Numbered from the stretch's first letter, positions 16,681 to 24,855 are shown. The stretch is 63,133 nt of DNA from an uncultured Actinomycetes bacterium (GCA_900314685.1 OMWE01000014.1:1-63133), one strand, 5' to 3'. Program-made: numbers and translations. Notes: generated by a model not told the origin, from the sequence alone.

Positions 16681-17027
16681 CGACAAAGAATACGTAGCTG
16701 TGACAACAAGCACGTACGAGTCGACAAGGAATACGTAGCTGTGACAACAAATACGTAGCGCTCGACAAAGGATACGTAGCGTCGAACAACAAAACCGCCA
16801 AAGTGCGACCTGGCGTGCGAAAAATTGCCCTGTAGCGCGCAAATCGACGTATTTGTTGTCGTGCGCTACGTATTTGTTGACGAGTGCTACGTACTCGTTG
16901 GTAAGGCGACGTATTCTTTGTCGAGCGCTACGTACTTGTTGATGAGGCTGCGTATGTGTCGACAGGCGCTAGGTATGTGTTGACGAGGGGTGCGTACTTG
17001 TCGACGAGGGGTGCGTACTTGTTGCCA
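16681..17027. repeat. Inverted array of 20-21 bp repeats with TACGTA cores
   Basis: Left half: five clear units plus one decayed unit reading like TGACAACAAATACGTAGCG, with core hexamers at 16691, 16711, 16732, 16752 and 16773 (spacings 20, 21, 20, 21). Right half: nine units in the opposite orientation, cores at 16846, 16867, 16888, 16908, 16929, 16949, 16970, 16991 and 17012 (spacings 21, 21, 20, 21, 20, 21, 21, 21). The most common core is TACGTA; variants are CACGTA, GACGTA, TGCGTA and TAGGTA. The 16782-16842 centre is unlike the units. The array fills the space between two converging genes, so it is not an ordinary promoter. The 20.6-base mean spacing is two DNA turns. A transcript through it could fold into a long imperfect hairpin. 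Confidence 0.95.
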
Positions 17028-17067
17028 AACGCAGCGCCCGCCGCACAACCGCGGGCGGGGAGTAGGC

Positions 17068-17748
17068 CTAGCCCTCGAAGGGCATGTAGCGCTTGAGGCG
17101 CAGCGCGGCCTCGCGGCGGTCGTCGGCGTCCAGGATGCCGCGGCCCACCAGCACCAGCTCGGGGCCCAGCGCCACGACGTCGCGGATGTTGGACTCGTTG
17201 ATGCCGGTGGAGATGCCCAGCTTGGCGCGGCGGAGGTTGCGCTTGGCGGTGGCGGCGATGTCCAGCGGGCGGACCTTGGGCTCGAAGAGGCGCGGGCCGC
17301 GGTGGCTCTCGAGGTCGTAGTCGTAGGCGGGGATGTAGCCGGAGACGGCGATCACGTAGTCCACGCCCAGCTCGTCGACCTGGGCCGTGCGCTCGCCCAC
17401 GCGGTTGGGCGGGCAGGTGAGGTTGCAGGCGATCTGGCCGCCGCGGTCGTGCGCCTGGGCGACGGCCTTGGCGATCACGGGGTCGGGCGCCGCGGAGAGG
17501 ACCGAGACGACGTCGGCGCCCATGTCAAAGCAGCGGCCGACCACGCCCGTGCCGCCGTGGAAGAGCTTGATGTCGGCGTAGAGCGTGACGTCGGGGTTGC
17601 GGCGTCGGATCTCCTGCACCAGCGTGAGGCCGAAGGTCACCATGATGGGGTAGCCGATCTCGACGACGTCCACCACGGGCGAGAGCTTGTCCACCATGTC
17701 CAGGACCTCGAAGTCCTTGCCGTGGTCGATCGTGAGCTGGAGTTTCAT
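17068..17748 (-). CDS. HUMPS/OMP-decarboxylase-superfamily protein (HxlA/KGPDC-like)
   Basis: A 226-residue TIM-barrel resembling 3-hexulose-6-phosphate synthase and 3-keto-L-gulonate-6-phosphate decarboxylase: KLQLTIDHGKDFEVLDMV, VVDVVEIGYPIM, and phosphate-loop region LGISTGINESN. The usual catalytic DxKxxD signature reads D59-I-K61-L-F-H64, so the second Asp is replaced by His. The assignment to a particular reaction is therefore open. The ATG at 17748 follows AAGGAACACC. It is 12 bases downstream of the AEC transporter gene on the same strand, so the two are an operon and the transporter may import its substrate or a precursor. Confidence 0.78.
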   Translation of the reverse strand: MKLQLTIDHGKDFEVLDMVDKLSPVVDVVEIGYPIMVTFGLTLVQEIRRRNPDVTLYADIKLFHGGTGVVGRCFDMGADVVSVLSAAPDPVIAKAVAQAHDRGGQIACNLTCPPNRVGERTAQVDELGVDYVIAVSGYIPAYDYDLESHRGPRLFEPKVRPLDIAATAKRNLRRAKLGISTGINESNIRDVVALGPELVLVGRGILDADDRREAALRLKRYMPFEG

Positions 17749-17760
17749 GGTGTTCCTTTC

Positions 17761-18666
17761 TTAGAGGACCGCGAGGGCCAGGGTCAGCACGAGGGGCAGG
17801 GTGGCCATGGAGAGCAGGGTCGTGACGATCACGAGGCCGGTGCCGTACTGGAAGTCGCCGCCGTAGAGCTGCGCGAGCATGGAGGTCACGGCGCCGCAAG
17901 GGCACGCCTCGACGATCAGCAGCACCATGCGGATCTCGGCCGACACCGGCATCGCCAGGCACAGTAGGATGGTGGCCGCCGGCACGACGAGCAGGCGGAA
18001 CGCGCACGCCTTGTAGAGGCGCCGGTCGGTGAAGAGCAGGCCCAGGTTGGAGCTGCCCAGGTTGATGCCGAGCACGAGCATCCCCAAGCCGGTATTGAGG
18101 TTGCCCATGCCCGTCAGGAACTGCGAGACCATGCCCGGCAGCCTGACCGGGGCGAAGAAGAGCGCGAGACCGATGAAGAGCGCGACGACCGCGGGGTTGG
18201 TGAAGATCTTCTTCATCGAGACCTGGCCCTTGTCGCCGCTCATGAGCAGGACGCCGTAGGTCCACAGGGCGAAGGTGCCCACCGCCATCGTGATGGTGAC
18301 GTAGAAGACGTACTCGGGGCCCAGCAGGCCGGAGATGATGGGGATGCCGACGAAGCCTGAGTTGGAGAAGATCACGGCGAACTGGCCCACGCGGTCGGCC
18401 TTGCCGCAGGCCATATAGGCGATGACGGCCGACAGCACCAGCGCCAGGGCAAAGAAGAGCCCCATCCACAGGGCGTTTACCAGCTGCTCGGCGTCGAACT
18501 CGATCGCGAAGGCCTGGATGATCACGGCGGGGGTGGCGACGTAGAGGGCGATGCTCGAGAGCTGCTTGGACCCGGCCTCGTCGACCATGCCGACGCGCAC
18601 CAGCACGGCACCCACCGCCATCATGGCGAGCATCACGAGGATCTGCTGGATGAGCATGAGGACCAT
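17761..18666 (-). CDS. AEC-family (auxin efflux carrier-type) transporter
   Basis: A 301-residue membrane protein with about ten hydrophobic segments arranged as two repeats of five, as in the AEC family; bacterial members often move malate, malonate or other organic acids. The NSGFVGIPI motif (FSNSGFVGIPIISGLLG) in TM4 is characteristic, and the C-terminal half has ACPCGAVTSMLAQLYGGD in the matching position. The ATG at 18666 follows GGAGGCAAC. It is first gene of an operon with the HUMPS-family gene, suggesting a shared carbohydrate or organic-acid pathway. The exact substrate cannot be read. Confidence 0.88.
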   Translation of the reverse strand: MVLMLIQQILVMLAMMAVGAVLVRVGMVDEAGSKQLSSIALYVATPAVIIQAFAIEFDAEQLVNALWMGLFFALALVLSAVIAYMACGKADRVGQFAVIFSNSGFVGIPIISGLLGPEYVFYVTITMAVGTFALWTYGVLLMSGDKGQVSMKKIFTNPAVVALFIGLALFFAPVRLPGMVSQFLTGMGNLNTGLGMLVLGINLGSSNLGLLFTDRRLYKACAFRLLVVPAATILLCLAMPVSAEIRMVLLIVEACPCGAVTSMLAQLYGGDFQYGTGLVIVTTLLSMATLPLVLTLALAVL

Positions 18667-19193
18667 GAGTTGCCTCCGAATGCGTACAACGCGCCGAGCG
18701 ATGCCGTCCGCCGGGTGCCGTTGGCAGACGCACCTATTCTAGACGTGCCCATTTTAATAGAGATGGGGGACATGCCCCTTTGAGGTTCTCAGACGTACTA
18801 CCTCGCGACGGGAAAGGAGGCGCGAGGAAGCGATTGCCCGGCTGGTAGACTTTCGCAGACGCCGACGGAGGGCGAGCGCTCCGCCCCTCACGCCGACGGA
18901 AGCCCTCCGATTTTTTCAGCCCACGCCGACGGAAAGCCTCCGTTTGAGCGCGAGCAGGGGTTTTATGGCGACGGAGCCCTTCTGTCGGCGCGCCTTCGGA
19001 AATCGGACGTCTTCCGTCGGTGCCTGACCAGCATGCAGGGATCGCGGGACGGTTGTGGGTGCCGGATGGTCGAGCTGCGGTTGAAATAGCCGCGGTTGAA
19101 ATTGATATGCTGTAGGTGACTAGAACGGGAACAGCCGGCATCGGGAAGAGCACACACCGGCGGAAAGAGCACATGCCGGTTTAGGGAGGGGCT
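18667..19193. other. 527-base divergent intergenic region with repeats and an orphan terminator
   Basis: Between the AEC gene (leftward) and the cyclophilin gene (rightward). ACGCCGACGG occurs at 18859, 18890 and 18923, a variant (ATGGCGACGG) near 18965, and inverted versions near 18984 and 19011. A terminator-like hairpin with six T residues sits at 18866-18916 although no rightward gene precedes it. A CCTCGC/GCGAGG stem lies at about 18801-18825. Confidence 0.65.
18866..18916 (+). terminator. Orphan terminator-like hairpin
   Basis: CGGAGGGC (18866-18873) pairs with GCCCTCCG (18902-18909), followed by ATTTTTT. The 28-base loop holds the palindrome GAGCGCTC. No rightward gene is upstream, so it may end a short leader or small RNA starting after about 18750. 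Confidence 0.5.
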
Positions 19194-20012
19194 ATGAGCG
19201 AGCAGCGTAAAGAGGCGCAGGCGCAGGAGCAGGAAGAGCCGGATCTCATTACAGGCGCCATCACGCGTCGCGGGTTCATCGGCGGCATCGCGTGCGCGGG
19301 CCTCGCGGCCGCGCTTGCCGGATGCGGCGCTGGTAAGACGGACGGTGCCGCCGCGGGCTCGACGGACGGATCGGCCTCGAGCGCAACGGATGCCGCTGCC
19401 GGCGCGGGATCGGCGGGCGCCGCGGCAGGGTCGGCGGCGGACGCGCTCACGGGCACGGCCGACGACCCGGACGCCCTGGTCATCATCGCCGTGGCACCCG
19501 ACGACCCCTACGGCTCGGGCACGCACCATGTCACGATTGACATCGCCGACTACGGTACGGTCGAGGTCCTGCTTGACGCCGACACGGCGCCGATCACCGT
19601 CTCCAACTTCTGCCGCCTCGCCGACCAGGGCTTTTACGACGGCCTGACCTTCCACCGCATCATCAAGGGCTTCATGATCCAGGGTGGCGACCCCAACGGC
19701 GACGGCACGGGCGGCTCGGACAAGTACATCAAGGGCGAGTTCAGCGCGAACGGCGTCGAGAACCCGCTGCTCCACACCCGCGGCGCCATCTCGATGGCGC
19801 GCAGCCAGCAAAACGACTCGGCGTCGTCGCAGTTCTTCATCATGCAGCAGGCAAACCACCAGCTCGACGGCCAGTACGCGTGCTTCGGCCACGTGACCGG
19901 GGGCATCGAGGTCGTCGACGCCATCTGCGACGCCGTGCCGACCACCGACGACAACGGCACGGTGGAGCCCGCGGACCAGCCGGTCATCACGAGCGTCAAG
20001 GTCACGGACTAG
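19194..20012 (+). CDS. Cyclophilin-type peptidyl-prolyl isomerase, exported lipoprotein
   Basis: A 272-residue protein. An RRGFIGG twin-arginine-like start is followed by a hydrophobic stretch and lipobox LAGC (Cys about 43), then a Ser/Ala/Gly linker (about 45-90) and the cyclophilin fold. FHRIIKGFMIQGGDPNGDGTGG, GAISMARSQQNDSASSQFFIM and LDGQYACFGHV carry the expected catalytic Arg and pocket residues. It should speed proline isomerisation of exported proteins on the outer face of the membrane. The ATG at 19194 follows GGGAGGGGCT. Whether export uses Tat or Sec is uncertain because the motif lacks the full consensus. Confidence 0.92.
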   Translation: MSEQRKEAQAQEQEEPDLITGAITRRGFIGGIACAGLAAALAGCGAGKTDGAAAGSTDGSASSATDAAAGAGSAGAAAGSAADALTGTADDPDALVIIAVAPDDPYGSGTHHVTIDIADYGTVEVLLDADTAPITVSNFCRLADQGFYDGLTFHRIIKGFMIQGGDPNGDGTGGSDKYIKGEFSANGVENPLLHTRGAISMARSQQNDSASSQFFIMQQANHQLDGQYACFGHVTGGIEVVDAICDAVPTTDDNGTVEPADQPVITSVKVTD

Positions 20013-20042
20013 GCGCGGCGAAGAAGAACGGTCAGCCGGACC

Positions 20043-20516
20043 CTAGTGGAAGACGACCTGGAAATCGCCCTCGTCGTCGCGCAGGGGTATGTCGTCCTTC
20101 TCGTCGATCACGTAGTCGATGCGGTAGCGCTGGTACTGCTTGTTGAAGTCGGTGAAGAAGCGCGCGATGCGGTCGTCGGTACCCTGCAGCTCCATCGTGA
20201 CGGAGCCGTCCCACTCGTTGCGGACCCAGCCGGTGAGGTCGAGGTTGTTGGCCACGTGCAGGGCGTTCCAGCGGAAGCCGACGCCCTGCACCTCGCCGCG
20301 GAAGACCATGTGGAGGCGGCGGACGCCCGCCCGCGAGGCATCGGCGGAAGACGTGCCCGCCGCAGGGGAGCCGGATGCGGAAGACGTGCCCGCCGCGGGG
20401 GAGCCGGATGCGGGAGAGCCGGCGAGCGGCATGTTCGTCTTATCAGCATTTGTATCATGTGCGGGGGAGGACTGCTGCTGCGTGCGGGAATCCTCCCGAC
20501 CCCTGAACCACCTCAT
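20043..20516 (-). CDS. acyP: Acylphosphatase with repeat-coded N-terminal extension
   Basis: A 157-residue protein; the last 90 residues are a complete acylphosphatase (carboxyl-phosphate hydrolase): FRGEVQGVGFRWNALHVA with the catalytic Arg, and LTGWVRNEWDGSVTMELQG with the catalytic Asn. The preceding 65 residues are Ser/Gly/Ala-rich, with two copies of an 11-residue unit (SGSPAAGTSSA type) from a 33-bp tandem repeat at 20344-20409. The ATG at 20516 has GGGGGG upstream; a later internal start (MPLAG) would keep the repeat. It is convergent with the cyclophilin gene. Confidence 0.88.
   Translation of the reverse strand: MRWFRGREDSRTQQQSSPAHDTNADKTNMPLAGSPASGSPAAGTSSASGSPAAGTSSADASRAGVRRLHMVFRGEVQGVGFRWNALHVANNLDLTGWVRNEWDGSVTMELQGTDDRIARFFTDFNKQYQRYRIDYVIDEKDDIPLRDDEGDFQVVFH
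20344..20409. repeat. 33-bp tandem repeat in acyP
   Basis: Two 33-base copies (20344-20376, 20377-20409) differ at one base (A/G). They lie in frame in the N-terminal extension of acylphosphatase. Confidence 0.93.
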
Positions 20517-20667
20517 TGCGACCCCCCATCCGTGAGTTTATCCGCAGATGCCATCTGTGAGCTTTGCGCAGGTATGTTGCCCGGCGGCGCCGGGGCGTGC
20601 CATTGCGCGACGTCAACGTCTACAATACACAATCGTTAGTCGGAATTGCGATTGCATTGGAGTGCAC

Positions 20668-21624
20668 ATGACGGTCAAGTGCGACATCATCACTGACTCC
20701 CCCTGCGATTTTACCAAGGTCCAGGTGGAGTCCGCGGGCATCGGTTGCCTGCCCTTCACGTACACCGAGAACAAGCCCGGCGGCGGCTTCCATGGCCTCG
20801 ACGACCTCTTCGAGTCCGTGAGCAGCCACGACTTCTACGAGATGATCCGCCGCGGCGCCACCCCCATGACCAGCCAGCCCAGCCAGGCGGTGTACGAGGA
20901 GGCCTTCCGCGAGGTGGAGCGCAAGGGCGTGCCCGCCGTGGTCATCTGCATCTCCTCGGGCATCTCCGGTGCCTACAACGGCGCGTGCACGGCGCGCGAC
21001 CGCCTGGCGGAGGAGATGGGCGGCGAGCTGCCGACCCCGATCTACATCGTGGACTCCAAGATCACCTCCACCACCCAGCACCTCTATGTGGAGGAGGCCA
21101 TCCGCCAGCGCGACGCCGGCCTCAGCGCCGAGGAGCTCGTGGCCTGGTGCGAGAAGGCCACCTACCTCACGCACACCATCTTCATGGTCGACAACCTCGA
21201 CACCCTGCACCGCGGCGGCCGCATCCCCAAGGCGGCCAGCGTGGCGGCCAACCTGCTCGACGCCAAGCCCCTGCTCACGTGGAAGCTCAACGGCGAGCTG
21301 ACCTTCCTGGGCGTGTCGCGCGGCCGCAAGAAGGCCATGAAGAAGATGCTCGACTACTACAAGAAGAACCACGACGACAGCTACTTCGGCCCCGTGGTGG
21401 CGATCGGTGACGCCGACTGCCCCGCCGACGGCGACGCGCTGGCCGACAAGCTCCGCCACGAGTACCCCGGCCTGCGCGTGCTGCGCTCCACCATCGGCCC
21501 GACCATCGGCTGCCACGTGGGCCCGGGCATGCTCTCGTGCTGCTTCTGGGGCGAGGACCGGCGCGGCGCCCGCTACGCCGATGTGGGCCAGGAGCACATC
21601 AAGGGCTTCACGCGCAACGCATAA
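20668..21624 (+). CDS. degV: DegV-family fatty-acid-binding protein
   Basis: A 318-residue cytosolic protein of the DegV family, which binds a fatty acid and in Firmicutes serves as FakB with the FakA kinase. CDIITDSPCDF at the start, PMTSQPSQAVYEEAF, ICISSGISGAYNGAC, and VDNLDTLHRGGRIPKAASVAANLL are typical, and TIGPTIGCHVGPGMLSCCF holds the conserved C-terminal pocket residues. The ATG at 20668 follows TTGGAG. No fakA gene is in the window. It is divergent from acyP and precedes the tannase-like gene by 90 bases. Confidence 0.92.
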   Translation: MTVKCDIITDSPCDFTKVQVESAGIGCLPFTYTENKPGGGFHGLDDLFESVSSHDFYEMIRRGATPMTSQPSQAVYEEAFREVERKGVPAVVICISSGISGAYNGACTARDRLAEEMGGELPTPIYIVDSKITSTTQHLYVEEAIRQRDAGLSAEELVAWCEKATYLTHTIFMVDNLDTLHRGGRIPKAASVAANLLDAKPLLTWKLNGELTFLGVSRGRKKAMKKMLDYYKKNHDDSYFGPVVAIGDADCPADGDALADKLRHEYPGLRVLRSTIGPTIGCHVGPGMLSCCFWGEDRRGARYADVGQEHIKGFTRNA

Positions 21625-21714
21625 CGCGCAACGCGTACCGTCGGCACGGCATCGGGCTGCAAAGACAAACGCGCTGCTTCGGGCCTGGCCCGTGCCGCGC
21701 TGTCTGGAGGATGC

Positions 21715-23733
21715 ATGAACGTCAGCAGAAGAGGGTTCCTGTCCGTCGCGGCCGGAGCGACCGTGGCCGGCCTTGCCGGCTGCGCCGCGCCGTGGCGCCA
21801 GCAGCGGGAGGGCTCCTCTGCGCCTGCGGGCAGCGAGGGGTCGGCGGCTGAGCCCGAGATCGACCTCAGGGAATTCGCCGCGCTCGAGCTCGATATGGAC
21901 GCCTGGAGCTACGACGAGCAAAACGGCTGCTGGTACCAGCTCGGCATCCCGTACTGCACGAAACCCGCGACCGAGACCTACGAGTCGCTGGCGATCTATG
22001 TGCCCGGCGCCTACCTCGAGGGCAAGAAGCACGGGCGCGCCTACCGCTGCACCGTCGCGGCCGACGCGACCGTCGGCTCCTTCACGCCGGCAACCGCGCC
22101 GGTGGTGATGCCGCTCAACTCCGCCAGCTACGAGGCGCAGGCATGCCCGACCTCGTACTCCTACAACGGACTCGCCCGCTACCTGGCCGCCGGCTTTGTG
22201 TATGTGTATGCCGGCTTCCGCGGCCGCTCGTCCACCGTCGAGAGCACCAGCTCGTCGGACATGATCGCGGGCGGCGCCCCCTGGGCGCTCGTGGACCTCA
22301 AGGCAGCGGTGCGCTATCTGCGCTACAACAAGGACCTGCTGCCCTGCGACACCGACCAGATCTACACCTTTGGCTTCGGCGGGGGAGGCGGCCTGTCCGC
22401 GAGCCTGGGCTCGATGGGCGACGCTGCCGCCTACGACGACTATCTAGCGAGCATCGGCGCGGCGACCCACGACGGTGTCGAGGGCGCCGGCCTCTCCGAC
22501 GCGATCGCGGGCTCGGCCTCGTGGTGTCCGCAGACCTCCTTTGAGCTGGGGGATGCCGGCTATGAGTGGATGATGGGCCAGTTCGCCGCGGACGGCGAGC
22601 GTGCCGACGGCACCTGGACCCGTCTCCTGTCGGCCGACCTCGCGACCGCGTACGGCAAGCAGCTCAACGACCTGGCCCTCGTGGACGCCGACGGCAACGC
22701 GCTCACGCTCGACCCCGCCGAGGACGGCAGCTACGTATCCGGCAGCTACTACGACTACATCCTCAAGCTGGTGGAGGACTCGGCATCCGCGTTTCTGAGC
22801 GGCACGAGCTTCCCGTACACCTACACGCCGGCGCTCTCGGGCACGCCGACCTTCCCCGGCGACCCCAACCTCACGGAGGAGAACGCCGCCGAGAGCGACG
22901 CCGGTGTCGACGCCGGCGGTGAGTCGGAGTCGGGCGACGGGGCGACGTCCGGCGCTACCGCGGTCGACGCGGGCACGACAGACGCCGCTGCGGCCGACGC
23001 CGAGGCTGACGCAAGTGCGGCCGATGCCAGCGCGAGTGACGCCACCGCGGCCGCCGCGGGCGTCTCAGGCGTCACCACCGTGCAGTCGACCGTCTACGAC
23101 TCGATCGAGAGCTATGTGGCCACGCTCAACGGCGGCACCCGCTGGCTCACGTACAACCGCCGTCAGCAGACCGCCGACGTCACGGACCTGTGGGATTTCG
23201 TGCGCGTCTGCCGGCCCGCGACCCGCGGCGTCGCCGCCTACGACTCCCATGACCGCTCAACCGAGGCCAACCAGCTCTTTGGCATCGGCGACGAGAGCAC
23301 GCTGCATTTCGACGCGGCGATCTCCGAGCTCGTCTCGCAGGGGCGCGACCGCTACGCCCAGGGCACGGGCTGGGACGAGGCCTACGTCTCGGACTGGGCG
23401 GGCGACCTGGCAAAGACGGACTCGCTCGACAAGGACATGGCCACGCGTTGTGCCATGACCGACCCGCTCTACTATCTCTCGGAGCGCTACGAGGGCTACG
23501 GTCACGCGCATGTCGCGCCGCACTGGCGGATCAACGCGGGTGTCTTCTCGAGCGAATCCCCGCTGACCACCGAGGCCAACCTCGCGCTGGCGCTGTCCAA
23601 TACCGACGGTGTGAAGGACCTGGCGTTCAACTGCGTGTGGGGCGCGGGGTACGGGCTGGCCGAGCAGGCGGGCAACGCCACGGACAACCTCATCGCCTGG
23701 GTCACGAGCTGCGCCGCCCCGCAGCAGGACTGA
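21715..23733 (+). CDS. Tannase/feruloyl-esterase-like lipoprotein, probable loss of nucleophile
   Basis: A 672-residue exported alpha/beta-hydrolase: SRRGFLSVAAGATVAGLAGC gives a twin-arginine-like signal with lipobox. The overall pattern follows gut coriobacterial subtype-A tannases: LAARYLAAG-like oxyanion region (LARYLAAGFVYVYAGFRGR), the nucleophile elbow, RGVAAYDSHDRSTEANQLFG, and HVAPHWRINAGVFSSESPLTTEANLALAL. At the elbow this protein reads FGFGGGGGLSA (residues 219-229), where relatives as I recall them have FG-x-S-GGG; Gly222 stands in the Ser position. A low-complexity Asp/Ala/Ser insertion (about 388-455) interrupts the lid region. It may be a binding protein rather than an esterase. 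The ATG at 21715 follows GGAGGATGC. Confidence 0.8.
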   Translation: MNVSRRGFLSVAAGATVAGLAGCAAPWRQQREGSSAPAGSEGSAAEPEIDLREFAALELDMDAWSYDEQNGCWYQLGIPYCTKPATETYESLAIYVPGAYLEGKKHGRAYRCTVAADATVGSFTPATAPVVMPLNSASYEAQACPTSYSYNGLARYLAAGFVYVYAGFRGRSSTVESTSSSDMIAGGAPWALVDLKAAVRYLRYNKDLLPCDTDQIYTFGFGGGGGLSASLGSMGDAAAYDDYLASIGAATHDGVEGAGLSDAIAGSASWCPQTSFELGDAGYEWMMGQFAADGERADGTWTRLLSADLATAYGKQLNDLALVDADGNALTLDPAEDGSYVSGSYYDYILKLVEDSASAFLSGTSFPYTYTPALSGTPTFPGDPNLTEENAAESDAGVDAGGESESGDGATSGATAVDAGTTDAAAADAEADASAADASASDATAAAAGVSGVTTVQSTVYDSIESYVATLNGGTRWLTYNRRQQTADVTDLWDFVRVCRPATRGVAAYDSHDRSTEANQLFGIGDESTLHFDAAISELVSQGRDRYAQGTGWDEAYVSDWAGDLAKTDSLDKDMATRCAMTDPLYYLSERYEGYGHAHVAPHWRINAGVFSSESPLTTEANLALALSNTDGVKDLAFNCVWGAGYGLAEQAGNATDNLIAWVTSCAAPQQD

Positions 23734-24072
23734 CGGACCGCCGGGTGTCTCCGGTATGTGGGGGGCATGATGCGCGCACGAGGGAGGTGGCTGCCTCCCG
23801 CCGGGTGTCCATGGCTGGCGCGCGGGGGACTCTTTTTGCCGGGCTATCGTAGAGGTGAGACCTATATAGATGCAAGAAAAGTCATTAATCTATCCTAAGA
23901 CACCAGTGTATGCAAGCAAAAATGAAGTATTTGGCGCGAGCGGTAGCAAAACCTGTTAGAATGATAAAAAGTCGCAATTAGCATTGTCTCCTGGATGGGT
24001 CATCCGACGAGAGGCCCTCCGGTTGACGCTATCTCGACAGGGTGCGTGAGCTGCGGCAAAAGGGGGCGCCAT
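23734..24072. promoter_or_regulatory. 339-base region holding the carD promoter
   Basis: An AT-rich patch at 23860-23985 contains an extended -10 element, TG-T-TAGAAT at 23954-23962. No well-placed -35 is obvious. GGAGG/CCTCC can pair at about 23783-23797 soon after the tannase stop. No gene is seen. Confidence 0.5.
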
Positions 24073-24573
24073 ATGTACGAGGTCGGTGAATACATCGTTC
24101 ATCCCGGGCAGGGAGTGTGCAAGATCGACAGTGTGGTGAAGGCGCCCGAGCCGACCTATATGCTGCTGCCTGTGACCTCGACGCATGGCATGAAGATCAG
24201 TTTCCCCGTGGCAAACGAGGACCGGCTGCGCCCCGTGCTGAGCGGCGACGAGGCCCGTGCCATCATCGACGAGTACCCCGCGATGGAGCCCGAGACGCAC
24301 ACCGAGCGCAGCAACGCGCTCGAGGAGCAGTACTACAAGGAGGAAATCCGCAACGGCGACTGCCGCGACTCCGTCCGCATCATGAAGACGATCGAGCTGC
24401 GCGTCGCCGACCTCAAAGAGCGCGGCAAGCGGCCGCCCGTCGCATACGAGCGCGTGCTCAAGCGCGCGACCGAGCGCGCGCTGTCCGAGCTGGCTGTCGC
24501 GCTTGACATGACGCAGGAAGACGTGCAGGCGCTCTTCCGCACCGCCGTCGGCGAGGATCCCACCAACAATTGA
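24073..24573 (+). CDS. carD: CarD/CdnL-family RNA polymerase-binding factor
   Basis: A 166-residue transcription factor that binds the RNAP beta lobe and stabilises open complexes in actinobacteria. The N-terminal Tudor-like domain is seen as YEVGEYIVHPGQGVCKIDSV and the C-terminal helical domain carries IRNGDCRDSVRIMKTIELR and the final LDMTQEDVQALFRTA helix. The length fits the family. The ATG at 24073 follows AGGGGGC. It has its own promoter and a terminator, so it is a single-gene unit, probably housekeeping. Confidence 0.92.
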   Translation: MYEVGEYIVHPGQGVCKIDSVVKAPEPTYMLLPVTSTHGMKISFPVANEDRLRPVLSGDEARAIIDEYPAMEPETHTERSNALEEQYYKEEIRNGDCRDSVRIMKTIELRVADLKERGKRPPVAYERVLKRATERALSELAVALDMTQEDVQALFRTAVGEDPTNN

Positions 24574-24588
24574 TAGGGACGCAGAGAG

Positions 24589-24615
24589 GCGCCTCGAGAG
24601 GGGCGCTTCTTTCTT
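24589..24615 (+). terminator. carD terminator
   Basis: GCGCCTC-GAGA-GGGGCGC stem-loop followed by TTCTTTCTT, 16 bases after the carD stop. Confidence 0.88.
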
Positions 24616-24705
24616 GCACGTTTCGCCTGCGTGAGATGTGTAGTGCGCCCGGGAACGCTCGCGTACAATGAGAGGCATGCGATTGCGGTGTGCCGGTCGC
24701 GCGCG

Positions 24706-24774
24706 GCAACAAATGCGTACCGGCCACAAGCGGTAACAAGAGCTACCGCCTGCACGCGGTAACCAACGCGTGAC
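24706..24774. promoter_or_regulatory. Three GCGGYAAC repeats upstream of the ACT-domain gene
   Basis: GCGGCAAC, GCGGTAAC and GCGGTAAC start at 24703, 24730 and 24756. Each is part of two 5-base half-sites 11 bases apart: GCAAC-n6-GTACC, GTAAC-n6-TACCG and GTAAC-n6-GTGAC (24759-24774). The last resembles the published actinobacterial GlnR box (GTnAC-n6-GaAAC). A -10-like CATAAT is about 50 bases further on, so an activator arrangement is possible. Confidence 0.45.
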
Positions 24775-24855
24775 GCACGTCGCGAGGATGACACGCGCCC
24801 GTGAGCTAGCAGAAACACGCCGGCTGCATAATCGGCAGTACAGGAAGGACGAAAC

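Noticed and set aside
16681..17027. Possible CRISPR array
   Set aside because: Units are contiguous without unique spacers and the two halves face opposite ways; no cas genes nearby.
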